Shown in pieces: positions 9,190 through 18,341 of a stretch of 64,000 bases of DNA. The DNA is from Zoogloea sp016790385. Lineage in GTDB: Bacteria; Pseudomonadota; Gammaproteobacteria; Burkholderiales; Rhodocyclaceae. The notes under the pieces are model-generated. The model was not told the DNA's origin. It saw only the letters and a program-made list of their open reading frames with translations, and made no database searches. The DNA is taken from NCBI RefSeq assembly GCF_041916735.1, contig NZ_JAYRYY010000002.1; one strand, 5' to 3'. Position 1 is the stretch's first letter. Each line of letters starts with the position of its first letter. The translations under genes and the position numbers were made by a program.

Positions 9190-10898
9190 GCGGAAACCTG
9201 CATCACCATCAGCCCATTGGTCAGACACTCATTGCCCTGGGGCTGATCAGTAGCGACCAACTCCACATTGCCCTGCGCGAACAGACACGAACCCGGGAGA
9301 TCATCGGCCGACAACTCGTGCGCCTGGGCTTTCTCTCCGAAGCCACGCTTCGCGACGCCCTCGCCCACAGCCTGGATCAGACCTGTGCCGATCTCACCGG
9401 CCTGCTACCCGACGCGGAGGCCCTTGCCCTGATACCCCGCCAGGCGGCACGCCGCCTCGGCCTGATCCCTCTCAGCTACGACTCGCAGCAACGTCATCTG
9501 GTCGTCGCCTCAAGCAACACCCGGGATATCGTCGCTCAGGATCAGCTTCGCAGTCTGCTGCCCAGCGGGGCCACCATCGAACTGCGTCTGGCCGGCGACT
9601 CGGAGATCGCCTGCGCCATCGACATGCTGTATGGGCACGAACTGTCCATCGATGGAATCCTCCATGAGATCGAAACCGGCGAGACGGACATCACCAGCCT
9701 GGCCAGCCGGGGCGACACCTACGCTCAACCCGTTGTGCGCCTGATCGACGCCCTGCTCGCCGATGCCGTCAAGCGTGGCGCCTCCGATCTGCACTTCGAA
9801 CCCGAAGCCGCCTTTCTGCGTATCCGCTATCGCATCGATGGCCTGCTGCGCCAGATCCGCGCTTTGCACAAATCCTATTGGCCCGCCATGGCGGTGCGCA
9901 TCAAAGTCATGGCCGGGCTCAACATCGCCGAAACCCGCGCCCCCCAGGACGGCCGGATTTCCCTCAGCGTGAGCGGCCGGCCGGTGGATTTTCGGGTGTC
10001 AACCCAGCCCACCATCCATGGCGAGAACATCGTGTTGCGGGTGCTGGACCGTCAGAAAGGCATCGTCGGTCTGAATGAACTCGGGCTCAGCAACGCCCGC
10101 CTTGATCTCTTGAAACTGATGATCGCGCGCCCGGAAGGGCTGATTCTCGTCACCGGCCCCACCGGCAGCGGCAAGACCACCACCCTGTATTCCATCCTCG
10201 GGCATATCAACGCCGAGGGCATCAACATCATGACCCTTGAAGACCCGGTGGAATACCCGATGGCGCAGATCCGCCAGACAGCCGTCTCCGACGCCGCCCG
10301 GCTCGACTTCGCCAACGGTGTGAGGGCCATGCTGCGCCAGGACCCCGACGTCATCCTGGTCGGCGAGATCCGCGACGGCGACACCGCGCGCATGGCCTTT
10401 CAGGCCGCGATGACCGGCCATCAGGTTTACTCGACCCTGCACACCAGTTCCGCCATCGGCGCCATCCCGCGCCTGCTCGACTTGGGGATAGTGCCCGACA
10501 TCCTGGCCGGCAACCTGATCGGTATCGTGGCCCAGCGTCTGGTCCGTCGCCTGTGCATTCACTGTCGGGAGCCCTATCCTGCCGCCGACTACGAAATGCG
10601 CTTGCTCGGCTGTACCACCGATGACGCCCACCCCACCTTGTTCCGCGCGAAGGGATGCCCCCACTGCGAACGCCAGGGCTATCAGGGGCGCATGGCCATC
10701 ATGGAACTCCTGCGCTTGGACCCGGACCTCGACGACCTGATAGCCCGTCGTGCCACGGCACGCGAGTTCCATCGCGCAGCGGCCTCCAGGGGCTTCACCC
10801 GGCTGGCGGACGACGGCGCCCGGCGGGTTCTGGAAGGCAGCACTTCCCTCGAAGAACTCGCTCGGGTTGTCGACCTGACCGAACGCCTCAACCCATGA
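9186..10898 (+). CDS. mshE: Pilus assembly ATPase (MshE/GspE/PilB family)
   Basis: A 570-residue secretion ATPase that powers pilus extension from the cytoplasmic side. The N-terminal ~150 residues match the MshEN domain (QTLIALGLISSDQL...), the c-di-GMP-binding domain in V. cholerae MshE. The catalytic core has Walker A GPTGSGKT (about 324-331), the Walker B/Asp region DVILVGEIRD (about 388-397) and the His box TGHQVYSTLHT. The zinc motif has the pairs CIHC (457-460) and CPHC (491-494). The start follows the ATGA overlap with mshN. Given the MshEN domain, activity may respond to c-di-GMP, which is known for the family and not shown here. Confidence 0.93.
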   Translation: MSGNLHHHQPIGQTLIALGLISSDQLHIALREQTRTREIIGRQLVRLGFLSEATLRDALAHSLDQTCADLTGLLPDAEALALIPRQAARRLGLIPLSYDSQQRHLVVASSNTRDIVAQDQLRSLLPSGATIELRLAGDSEIACAIDMLYGHELSIDGILHEIETGETDITSLASRGDTYAQPVVRLIDALLADAVKRGASDLHFEPEAAFLRIRYRIDGLLRQIRALHKSYWPAMAVRIKVMAGLNIAETRAPQDGRISLSVSGRPVDFRVSTQPTIHGENIVLRVLDRQKGIVGLNELGLSNARLDLLKLMIARPEGLILVTGPTGSGKTTTLYSILGHINAEGINIMTLEDPVEYPMAQIRQTAVSDAARLDFANGVRAMLRQDPDVILVGEIRDGDTARMAFQAAMTGHQVYSTLHTSSAIGAIPRLLDLGIVPDILAGNLIGIVAQRLVRRLCIHCREPYPAADYEMRLLGCTTDDAHPTLFRAKGCPHCERQGYQGRMAIMELLRLDPDLDDLIARRATAREFHRAAASRGFTRLADDGARRVLEGSTSLEELARVVDLTERLNP

Positions 10899-12097
10899 GC
10901 GACTTCAGCTATCGGGCAATGAACGCCCGCGGCCACATCGTGCGCGGCCAGATGGATGCCGCCAATCTGGCCGATCTCGAACTGCGCCTGCACCGGCTTG
11001 GGCTGGATCTGGTTAATGGCACGCCAGTGCGGACATTGAACTGGCGCCCCGAGCGCAGGGTCAGCCGGCGCGAGCTGATCAATTTCTGCTTTCACCTGGA
11101 GCAGTTCCTGCGGGCTGGTGTCCCCATCATCGACAGCCTGGCCGACTTGCGCGATACGCTTCATCGCGCGCGCTTCCGGCAGGTCGTCGGCGACATCGTC
11201 GAGGCCATCGAGGGCGGGCTCAGCCTGTCTCAGGCGCTCCAGCGTCATCCGGGCGTTTTCAACGGCGTCTTCAGCAGCCTGGTTCGGGCCGGCGAGCACA
11301 CCGGACGACTACCCGAAGTCCTGCATGCCCTTACCGACGCTCTCAAGCGCGACGATGAGCTGGCCGCCTACGCCATGCGCATCGCCATCTACCCGGCAAT
11401 CGTTGCTCTCGTTATCACCGCGGCCATGGCGGTGGCGCTGATCCACGTTGTGCCGGAGCTTGCCCGCCTGTTCCAGAGCGCGGGGCAGGCTCTGCCCTGG
11501 CAGACCCGCGGCCTAATCGCCCTGTCCACTTTTGTGATCGAGCATGGCGGGCTGTTACTGGCCGGGGGCCTTGCCAGCGTGGCGCTGGCACACCATGCCA
11601 TTTCCACGCGCCCGGCGGCAAGGCTGCGCTTTGATGCCGCCCTGCTCCGTCTCCCCATCCTCGGCGCCGTCCGACGCAAGATCATTCTGGCCCGCTTCAC
11701 CGGCCTTTTCGCAATGATGTACGCCTCGGGCATCACCGTTATCGAAGCGCTCCAGGCTGCGGAGGACGTGGTCGGCAACAGCGCGCTGCGCCTGGGGCTG
11801 CAAAAGGTCGGGCAGGACATCACCCATGGCAGCAAAGTGTCCGACGCCTTTCGCTCTGTCGACCTTTTTCCGCCATTGGTCACCCGCATGCTGCGGGTTG
11901 GGGAAAGCACCGGAGCGCTCGACACCGCCCTTGCCAACGTCAGCTACTTCTACGACCGTGACGTGAGGGAAGCCATCGAGAGGCTGCAGGCCAGCATCGA
12001 ACCCACCCTCACCCTGCTCCTGGGTGGACTGCTTCTCGCGGTGATGGGCGCCATCATGATGCCGGTCTACGACATCATCACCCGGATGAAATTCTGA
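10895..12097 (+). CDS. mshG: Pilus inner-membrane platform protein (MshG/GspF/PilC family)
   Basis: A 400-residue polytopic protein with two tandem GspF domains (about 60-185 and 265-390). Each has the signature of an amphipathic bundle followed by membrane helices. The first copy has FCFHLEQFLRAGVPI, and the second has FAMMYASGITVIEALQAAEDVVGN. The protein ends with a membrane helix (LLLGGLLLAVMGAIMMPVY) and a short basic tail. The start at 10895 overlaps the mshE stop (ATGA); an open extension upstream lies inside mshE. It couples ATPase motion to pilin polymerisation. Confidence 0.92.
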   Translation: MSDFSYRAMNARGHIVRGQMDAANLADLELRLHRLGLDLVNGTPVRTLNWRPERRVSRRELINFCFHLEQFLRAGVPIIDSLADLRDTLHRARFRQVVGDIVEAIEGGLSLSQALQRHPGVFNGVFSSLVRAGEHTGRLPEVLHALTDALKRDDELAAYAMRIAIYPAIVALVITAAMAVALIHVVPELARLFQSAGQALPWQTRGLIALSTFVIEHGGLLLAGGLASVALAHHAISTRPAARLRFDAALLRLPILGAVRRKIILARFTGLFAMMYASGITVIEALQAAEDVVGNSALRLGLQKVGQDITHGSKVSDAFRSVDLFPPLVTRMLRVGESTGALDTALANVSYFYDRDVREAIERLQASIEPTLTLLLGGLLLAVMGAIMMPVYDIITRMKF

Positions 12098-12099
12098 GC

Positions 12100-13617
12100 A
12101 TGCGCCAAAAGTACATCCTCCATCTCGCGCCCTCTTGTCTGACCGCATTCTCCGTAGGGCGCGACGGCATCACCACCCAAAGCGCCTTTCCACTCTCTAC
12201 TGAGGCGTACCCGGCCTTCGAGGCCTTCCTCTCCGGGCTCGCCCCCGCCACCCGGGTCACGCTGCTCGTAGACCTGCCGGAGGAAGCTCACCATATCGAG
12301 GCCCTCCCTTTCGTCAGAGGGCGTGACCGGCAAGCCCTGCTGGCCCGCCGCCAGGACCACCTGTTCGGCGACACCCCCTTTCGGAGCCAGCTGTCCCTGG
12401 GCCGGGAAAGCAGCGGTCGCCGTGACGAAAGAATCCTGTTCGCAGCCTTCACGCGACCCGCCATAATTCAGCCATGGCTGGAGCGGATCATCGCATCTCC
12501 CTGCATCCTCGACGGGATGACCAGCACGTCCTTCCTGTCCCAGGCCCTGGCCATTCCCCTGCAACCCGCCACACACCCCTTTCTGTTCGCCCACCTGACG
12601 CCAGCGGGGCTCCGGGTTTCGTGCTTCGAACACGGCCAATTGCGGTTCAGCCGCCTCACCGTCAGTCCCACGCGGCAGCCGGAATCCGACCCCAACTTCC
12701 TGCGTGAGGAGATCCGCCGCAGCTTCGACTACCTGGTCAGCCAGCGTGTACTCCCCCACGACCAAGCTACCGACGTGCGCGCCCTGGTGGCGGACGAGGC
12801 AAGCCGCGATGCCCTGAAAGCCGCCTTCTCCACCCAAGCAAATCTGTCGCTCCAGCCCGTTCTCATGGCGGAGGCCAGTGCAGCCCTTGGGCTAACGCTC
12901 CCGCCCGGAAACGCCGACAGCCTGCCCTTGCTCCTCCATGTCTTGGCCACCCGTCGGCCTCCATTACCCCAGTTCGCCCCGGCGGAAGCCCTTTCCGGGC
13001 AGCGCCTGCAACGCCTTGGAATCATCGCAAAAGCGCTTGCAGCAGCGGTCTTTCTTGCCTGCCTCGGATCAGCAAGCCTGACCCTGTTCGAGGCCCGCGG
13101 CCAGCGCAAGCTGGCTGAAGCCAGCCTACGCCAGGCCGCTGCCACGGAAGTCCATCTGGCGGATGCCCTGGCAGAAACGCCCGCGCTGCCCTTGCCACTG
13201 GCTCATCTGCAAGACACCGTGGACAGCCTTCAAGCCCTGGCCGCCAGCGCCAGGGGGCCCGAACCCGCCCTGCGCCAACTCGCTGCGGCACTTACGCCGG
13301 TGAATGGATTCAGACTTCAGGAAGTCGAATGGAGCGTCACGCCAGTCATCCCTGAACCACCCGAAACGCCGGCAGGCATCCAAACCCTGCGAGTCCGCTT
13401 CGATCTCCCGGCGGGAATCGATCGCACGAGAGAGCGGGTGGATCAGGCCCGTTCCCTTCTGGCCGCCCTCGGCACAGTGCCGGGGGCTCGGATCGAAATC
13501 CTGCGCCAACCACCCGAAACCTCCGGCTCCGAGCCCCTGCGCGTGTCGGAATCACTTCCGGGCGACTCGATACCCCAGCTCGAAGTCCGGCTCAAACTGC
13601 CGCTGAGCCCACCATGA
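12100..13617 (+). CDS. MshI-like (PilM-PilN/GspL-type) pilus biogenesis protein
   Basis: A 505-residue protein. Residues 1-300 are a cytoplasmic actin-like (PilM/GspL-type) region, one membrane helix is at about 307-327, and the periplasmic part (330-505) resembles PilN/GspL. This architecture, and a position right before a PilO-like gene, fit MshI of MSHA systems, which unites PilM- and PilN-like parts. No invariant motifs could be checked, so the assignment depends on topology and context. Its start is two bases after the mshG stop, and its stop overlaps the next gene by four bases. Confidence 0.65.
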   Translation: MRQKYILHLAPSCLTAFSVGRDGITTQSAFPLSTEAYPAFEAFLSGLAPATRVTLLVDLPEEAHHIEALPFVRGRDRQALLARRQDHLFGDTPFRSQLSLGRESSGRRDERILFAAFTRPAIIQPWLERIIASPCILDGMTSTSFLSQALAIPLQPATHPFLFAHLTPAGLRVSCFEHGQLRFSRLTVSPTRQPESDPNFLREEIRRSFDYLVSQRVLPHDQATDVRALVADEASRDALKAAFSTQANLSLQPVLMAEASAALGLTLPPGNADSLPLLLHVLATRRPPLPQFAPAEALSGQRLQRLGIIAKALAAAVFLACLGSASLTLFEARGQRKLAEASLRQAAATEVHLADALAETPALPLPLAHLQDTVDSLQALAASARGPEPALRQLAAALTPVNGFRLQEVEWSVTPVIPEPPETPAGIQTLRVRFDLPAGIDRTRERVDQARSLLAALGTVPGARIEILRQPPETSGSEPLRVSESLPGDSIPQLEVRLKLPLSPP

Positions 13618-14246
13618 CGCCCCTCGTCCGCCCCTATCTTCGGCTGCGCATCCCTGTCGTGGTCAGCATCCTGCTGCTGGCCGGCAGCATCGCCGTGGTG
13701 GCAGGCAGCCGCCATCTGCTTGCCACCGCAGAAGGCAGGGCGCGCTCCGCAGCACAGACCCTGGCCGACGTCCAACGCCGGCTCGCCGACGCCGAGCATA
13801 CGGCCCGGCAGAGTCGCGAAGCGCTGGTCCGTCTTGCGCAAATACGCACCGCCGGCCTGGACCGTCCGATTGATCGGGTACACTGGGTTGAGCAGATCGA
13901 GGCGCTGCGCAAGTCAATGTCCATCGCTCAGCTCGATTACGAAATCGGTCCGGAACACCCCCGCGAGCGGCTGGCCTCCTCAGCCGACGTGCCGTCCTAC
14001 CTGCTTGCCAGCACCTTGCACCTGCGGGCAGGCCTACCCCATGAAGATGCGTTCCTGACCCTCATCCAGCAGCTCCGTCAGGCAGGCCCAGCCCTTCAGC
14101 CCAAGCGCTGCCAGCTTTCGCGGCAAATGGACAGCGCGGAAAAGGAAAGCCTCCTGATGCAATGCGAGCTGGATTGGCTCCATGCGCGCATTGCCCCCCA
14201 CGATGCGGCACACGGGCAGGTCACCCTCCAAGCTGTTCAGCGATGA
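13614..14246 (+). CDS. MshJ/PilO-like pilus biogenesis protein
   Basis: A 210-residue bitopic membrane protein. It has a basic cytoplasmic tip, a membrane helix at about 13-33, a coiled-coil stretch (about 35-80, rich in Ala/Arg/Glu) and a small C-terminal domain (about 90-200). This is the layout of PilO/MshJ/GspM proteins, which pair with PilN/MshI/GspL in the inner-membrane ring. It is the last gene of the operon; no pilin, prepilin peptidase or MshM-type ATPase follows. Assigned by size, topology and position. Confidence 0.6.
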   Translation: MTPLVRPYLRLRIPVVVSILLLAGSIAVVAGSRHLLATAEGRARSAAQTLADVQRRLADAEHTARQSREALVRLAQIRTAGLDRPIDRVHWVEQIEALRKSMSIAQLDYEIGPEHPRERLASSADVPSYLLASTLHLRAGLPHEDAFLTLIQQLRQAGPALQPKRCQLSRQMDSAEKESLLMQCELDWLHARIAPHDAAHGQVTLQAVQR

Positions 14247-14310
14247 GCCATAGCGCCTTACCGCGCATGACACCAATAGGCCCGGTCCACCTTGGAAGTG
14301 CAAAATGCAA

Positions 14311-14335
14311 GAAGGCGCCCGTTGCAGGCGCCTTC
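14311..14335. terminator. Hairpin between the pilus operon and argJ
   Basis: A perfect nine-base stem (GAAGGCGCC / GGCGCCTTC) with a seven-base loop between two convergent units. There is no long T run; the minus strand continues TTGCATTTTGC, so it fits argJ termination better than the pilus operon. Confidence 0.55.
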
Positions 14336-14363
14336 AGATCGGACAGACCTATCAAGGGCTGTG

Positions 14364-15602
14364 TCAGGAGCGGTAATCGGCGTTGATCTTCACGTAATCG
14401 TAGGAAAAATCGCAGGACCATAGCGTGGATGCCACGTCCCCCCGTGCGAGGTCCACCCGCACGGTGATCTCCGCCTCCTTCATTACGCGGGCCCCCGCCT
14501 CTTCCCGATAGGACTCGGCACGCCCCCCGTTTTCGGCCACCAGCACTTCTTCGGCGGAACTCCCCAACCACACCCGCAGCCGCGAGACGTCCAGATCATC
14601 GATTCCCGCGTAGCCGATGGCCGCCAGGATACGCCCGAGGTTGGGGTCGGATGCAAAGAACGCCGTCTTGACCAGGGGCGAATGGCCGATGGCATAGCCG
14701 ACCTTGCGACATTCCTCGCGGCTTCTGCCGCCTTCGATCCGCAGTGTGATGAACTTGGTGGCCCCCTCACCATCCCGGACGATGGCCTGGGCGAGCCAGA
14801 TGGAAAGGTCCAGCACGGCCGCACGAAAGGCTGCGTAATCGGCGGAACGGGAATCACTTAGGGTCGGATTGCCCGCCTGACCGGTGGCCATCAGAATGAA
14901 GCTGTCGTTGGTGGAGGTATCACCATCGACGGTGATGCTGTTGAAGGACGCATCGGCCGCCTCCTTGACCAGAGCATCCAGCAGCGGCTGCGCCACGTCG
15001 GCATCCGTCGCGAGGAAACCGAGCATGGTGGCCATGTTGGGCTTGATCATGCCGGCCCCCTTGGACATACCGGTCAGGGTCACGGTCTTGCCCCCGATGC
15101 TCACCTGACGGGACGCGGCCTTGGGCACCGTATCGGTGGTCATGATGCCATGGCAGGCCTCGTACCAGCCGTCAGACTTCAGCGCAGCCTGGGCACCGGG
15201 AAGCCCCGCAACCAGTTTGTCCACGGGCAGCGGCTCAAGAATCACCCCCGTCGAAAACGGCAAGACCTGATTCGCCTGAACGCCCAGCAAAGCCGCGACA
15301 GCCTCACAACTCGCACGCGCCGTGGCGAGGCCCTGCTCGCCCGTACCGGCGTTTGCGACACCGGTATTGATAACCAGGGCACGCACGCTGCCTTCAGACA
15401 AGTGCGCCTTGCACACCTGGACAGGTGCTGCGCAAAAGCGGTTTTGGGTAAACACACCCGCCACACGGGTTCCCGGGGCCAGTTCAATCAGGGTGAGATC
15501 CTTGCGATTCAGCTTTCGGATGGCCGCCTCGGTAACACCGAGGCGCACGCCGGGCACTGGCAGCAAGGCTGTAGCAACGGGAGGGGAAAGCAGGACAGGC
15601 AT
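14364..15602 (-). CDS. argJ: Bifunctional glutamate N-acetyltransferase / amino-acid acetyltransferase ArgJ
   Basis: A 412-residue ornithine acetyltransferase of arginine synthesis. It recycles the acetyl group from N-acetylornithine to glutamate and, in bifunctional forms, also uses acetyl-CoA. The autocleavage motif is visible as KGAGMIKPNMATMLGF; cleavage before Thr192 makes the alpha and beta chains, and Thr192 becomes the nucleophile. The family usually has Ala where this protein has Lys187. The C-terminus ends DYVKINADYRS, close to the conserved DYVxINADYRT. The length fits the family. It stands alone between the pilus operon (convergent) and the ABC permeases. Confidence 0.95.
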   Translation of the reverse strand: MPVLLSPPVATALLPVPGVRLGVTEAAIRKLNRKDLTLIELAPGTRVAGVFTQNRFCAAPVQVCKAHLSEGSVRALVINTGVANAGTGEQGLATARASCEAVAALLGVQANQVLPFSTGVILEPLPVDKLVAGLPGAQAALKSDGWYEACHGIMTTDTVPKAASRQVSIGGKTVTLTGMSKGAGMIKPNMATMLGFLATDADVAQPLLDALVKEAADASFNSITVDGDTSTNDSFILMATGQAGNPTLSDSRSADYAAFRAAVLDLSIWLAQAIVRDGEGATKFITLRIEGGRSREECRKVGYAIGHSPLVKTAFFASDPNLGRILAAIGYAGIDDLDVSRLRVWLGSSAEEVLVAENGGRAESYREEAGARVMKEAEITVRVDLARGDVASTLWSCDFSYDYVKINADYRS

Positions 15603-15699
15603 GAAGAAACTCCAGAGACAGGGCGGGTCGGCAAAGTCTGCGATGATAAGCCCGGAGGTGTTTCGGGCGCATCTCCATGATGCGACCCGAAGAACTGCG

Positions 15700-16917
15700 T
15701 CAGGCGCGACTTCTCAATGCATCAATGATGGGCACCCGCGACGAGCGGAACGCCGGATAGAGCGATGCCAGCAGTGTCGCGAGGATTCCGACCACCCACG
15801 ACTGCAACAACACCAGGGGCACGATGCGGATATAGGCATCGTAGCCAATCTCCGCGTTGGGCGGTGGCGGCATGGGGATGCCCACCCCGGAAATGAGCAG
15901 CGCCAGGAGCACCCCCAGGACAACGCCCAATGTCGCACCAACCACCCCGAGCACAAGGGACTCCACGACGATGAGGGACACGATGGTTCTACTGCGATTG
16001 CCCAGTGCACGCATGGTGCCAAACTCCCACCCCCGCTCCAGCAGGCTCATGTTGAGCGTGTTGATCACGCTCAAACACACCATCAACATGACCATGGCTT
16101 GGAGGAAACCGAACTGCTGCTGATAGATATCGACCGTTTTCTGGTAGAAATCATTCAGAATTCGCCAGTCGAATATGCGCAAGTCGCCCGCCAACTGGGG
16201 TTTCATGCGGCTGATGAATGCGTCCGTGGCGTCGGTGGAGTGAAGCGATATCACCAACTTCCCGACACCTTTGGTCAAAAGCAGATCCTGCGCCGCCCCC
16301 AGGGAAATCCTTACCGACCGGGCATCGTAATCCTTCGAAAAACTCTGAAAGACCCCTACCACCTCGATATCGAGCGTGTTGGTGGCTCCATCCAGGGTGC
16401 TCACCACCAGCGTCGCCTGATCCCCCGGCGCAAGATGCATCGCGGCCGCCACGCCCTCTCCAAGCATGGCGCCGAATCGGTCGGAGTCTTTCAGCATTCG
16501 CCCGGCGAGCACCCGCAGATGGGTGCCAAGGGCCAGCTCCCGATCAGGCTCGACACCTTCGGCGATGATGGCGTAATCGGTCTTGCCGTTGTTGAGAAGG
16601 CCCGAAAAGGTAATCCGGGCCATCACATCCTTCACGTCCGGATCGGACATCAGCTGCTTGCGCAGAAGCTCAGGATCTTTCAACAGATAACGCTCGGGAG
16701 AACGCGAGCCGGCACCGAAGATTTCTTCCCTCCCCACCTGGGCATGCCCGCTCTGGGAGTGGATGAGTGCCTCCGCCAGCTGGATGAAGATGTCTCGCAC
16801 AAATCCGCCCGACACAATCAAGCCGCACACACCGAAAACGATTGCACCGAGTGTGATCGCCGTGCGGATACGGTTGCGCAGGAGATTCCTGAGACCAAGA
16901 TTGAATAGATGCTTCAT
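15700..16917 (-). CDS. FtsX/MacB-like ABC transporter permease
   Basis: A 405-residue permease. It has one N-terminal membrane helix (about 20-42, ITLGAIVFGVCGLIVSGGFV), a periplasmic MacB-type domain (about 45-270) and three C-terminal helices (about 280-395). The loop before the last helix is rich in proline (GIPMPPPPNAEIGY). Such permeases (LolC/LolE/MacB superfamily) move lipoproteins or other envelope substrates using a separate ATPase. The gene lies 13 bases after a second, related permease, and the pair share the GIPMPP loop. No ABC ATPase gene is nearby, which is unusual. The substrate is unknown. Confidence 0.82.
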   Translation of the reverse strand: MKHLFNLGLRNLLRNRIRTAITLGAIVFGVCGLIVSGGFVRDIFIQLAEALIHSQSGHAQVGREEIFGAGSRSPERYLLKDPELLRKQLMSDPDVKDVMARITFSGLLNNGKTDYAIIAEGVEPDRELALGTHLRVLAGRMLKDSDRFGAMLGEGVAAAMHLAPGDQATLVVSTLDGATNTLDIEVVGVFQSFSKDYDARSVRISLGAAQDLLLTKGVGKLVISLHSTDATDAFISRMKPQLAGDLRIFDWRILNDFYQKTVDIYQQQFGFLQAMVMLMVCLSVINTLNMSLLERGWEFGTMRALGNRSRTIVSLIVVESLVLGVVGATLGVVLGVLLALLISGVGIPMPPPPNAEIGYDAYIRIVPLVLLQSWVVGILATLLASLYPAFRSSRVPIIDALRSRA

Positions 16918-16930
16918 TCGCCCGGCCCCA

Positions 16931-18238
16931 TCATTGCAAGGCCCGCAACGACTCGACGATCTCCATCCGCGAGGCCTTCCAGGCCGGATAGAGGCTGGCC
17001 AGTGCAGTCGTCGCCATGGCGGTCAGGCAGGCCGAGACTACAGTCCCGGGTGTCAGCAGAATGCCTGCATTGTACCCCCAGGTCATGCCAGGCCCCGGTG
17101 GCATGGGAATACCGATCTGGCTGATGAGCATGGCGAGCAGGCTACCGACGAAAACACCGATGATCGTGCCAACGATACCCAGCACCACCCCTTCGGCAAT
17201 GAACAACAGCAGGATATCCCTGCGGCGCGCCCCAATTGCCATCATGGTGCCGATCTCGCCGATCCGCTGGATTACCGACATGGTCATGGTGTTCGAGATG
17301 GCCAGCACAATGATGACCGCAATGATCATGTAGATCACACCCACCTGCTTCGCAAACAGTGACGCGGTCTTGTTATAGAAATCGGCCAACTGGGTCCATG
17401 GTACAAGGTCGAACTGGGATTCACCCAGATTGACCTTCATCCACGCCAGGGTCTCAGGTGTGCGTGCCGTGTCGTCAAGAAGAACGATCCGCAAGTGCTC
17501 GCCATCGACGCGCATCAGCTGCCGCGCCAGACTGATGGGAATACGCAGGGCAATGTCGTCGTAGGCCTTGGTGATGGACTCGAAAATACCCACCGTCTTT
17601 GCTTCAACAGCATTGATCCGCCCACCTTTGGTATTGGCGACCAGCACCAGGGTTCCCCCCAGGCGCAATCCAAGGTTGTCAGCCAGCCCGCGCCCCACGA
17701 TGATCGAATTGCTTTCACCGGCCTGAAGATTGCGCCCCTCGGGAAAGCGAAGCGCGGACGAGAGTTGAGCCTCGGCTCCAGGATCAACGCCCTCACCGAT
17801 GAAGGAAAGGGTTGTTTCCCCAGAACTTGCCAGCCCTGCTATCAGGAGGCGGGGGGCCACGGCGACAACGCCCGGCCCTTCAAGAATCTTCCTGACATCC
17901 TGCTCCCGATTGGGAAGCACGAATGCCAGGGGGTCCGAGCGCCCCAATTCAAGAAAGCGGGGCTTCATCACCTGGATATGCCCCAATTGGGAATGGATGG
18001 TGTTCTCGCGCCCGAAACGGAGGTTCCAGTCTATGAAGCCCGCCGCGAGCATCATGGCCGTCACACCCAGTGCAACCGCCGTCAGGGCAGCCTTGCTGCG
18101 ATTGGCCTGGCGGATGACATTGAATGCGGCCGTGCGAAGAGTCAGGATGCCGTGCAATTGAGATACCCAGTCGGGCCGATTAGGATTGAACCGTGCCACC
18201 GGAACGAAATGATCAGAAACCAGCCGAGGCACTTGCAC
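16931..18238 (-). CDS. FtsX/MacB-like ABC transporter permease (second)
   Basis: A permease of up to 435 residues with the same layout as its neighbour: an N-terminal helix (about 48-68), a periplasmic domain, and three C-terminal helices with the FtsX signature (NTMTMSVIQRIGEIGTMMAIGARRRDI). The listed start is a GTG at 18238 without a visible ribosome binding site. The true start may be 27-32 codons further in, near a TTG that would give LHGILTLRTAAFN at the N-terminus. It would pair with the 405-residue permease as a heterodimer. The ATPase and any periplasmic carrier must be encoded elsewhere. Confidence 0.78.
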   Translation of the reverse strand: MQVPRLVSDHFVPVARFNPNRPDWVSQLHGILTLRTAAFNVIRQANRSKAALTAVALGVTAMMLAAGFIDWNLRFGRENTIHSQLGHIQVMKPRFLELGRSDPLAFVLPNREQDVRKILEGPGVVAVAPRLLIAGLASSGETTLSFIGEGVDPGAEAQLSSALRFPEGRNLQAGESNSIIVGRGLADNLGLRLGGTLVLVANTKGGRINAVEAKTVGIFESITKAYDDIALRIPISLARQLMRVDGEHLRIVLLDDTARTPETLAWMKVNLGESQFDLVPWTQLADFYNKTASLFAKQVGVIYMIIAVIIVLAISNTMTMSVIQRIGEIGTMMAIGARRRDILLLFIAEGVVLGIVGTIIGVFVGSLLAMLISQIGIPMPPGPGMTWGYNAGILLTPGTVVSACLTAMATTALASLYPAWKASRMEIVESLRALQ

Positions 18239-18274
18239 GACATACTTTAATGGTCTGCGAATCCTTTGGCTATG

Positions 18275-18307
18275 AAAAAAGGGCCACTCTTGCGAGTGAC
18301 CCTTTTT
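18275..18307 (-). terminator. Terminator downstream of the PEP-CTERM gene
   Basis: A hairpin with arms AAAAAGGGxCACTC and GAGTGACCCTTTTT and a four-base loop. On the minus strand a run of Ts follows the second arm (the A run at 18275-18280 on the plus strand). It lies 35 bases after the stop. Confidence 0.85.
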
Positions 18308-18341
18308 CAGCCGAGACCCTTTCGGGCCTCAAACTCCCGAC

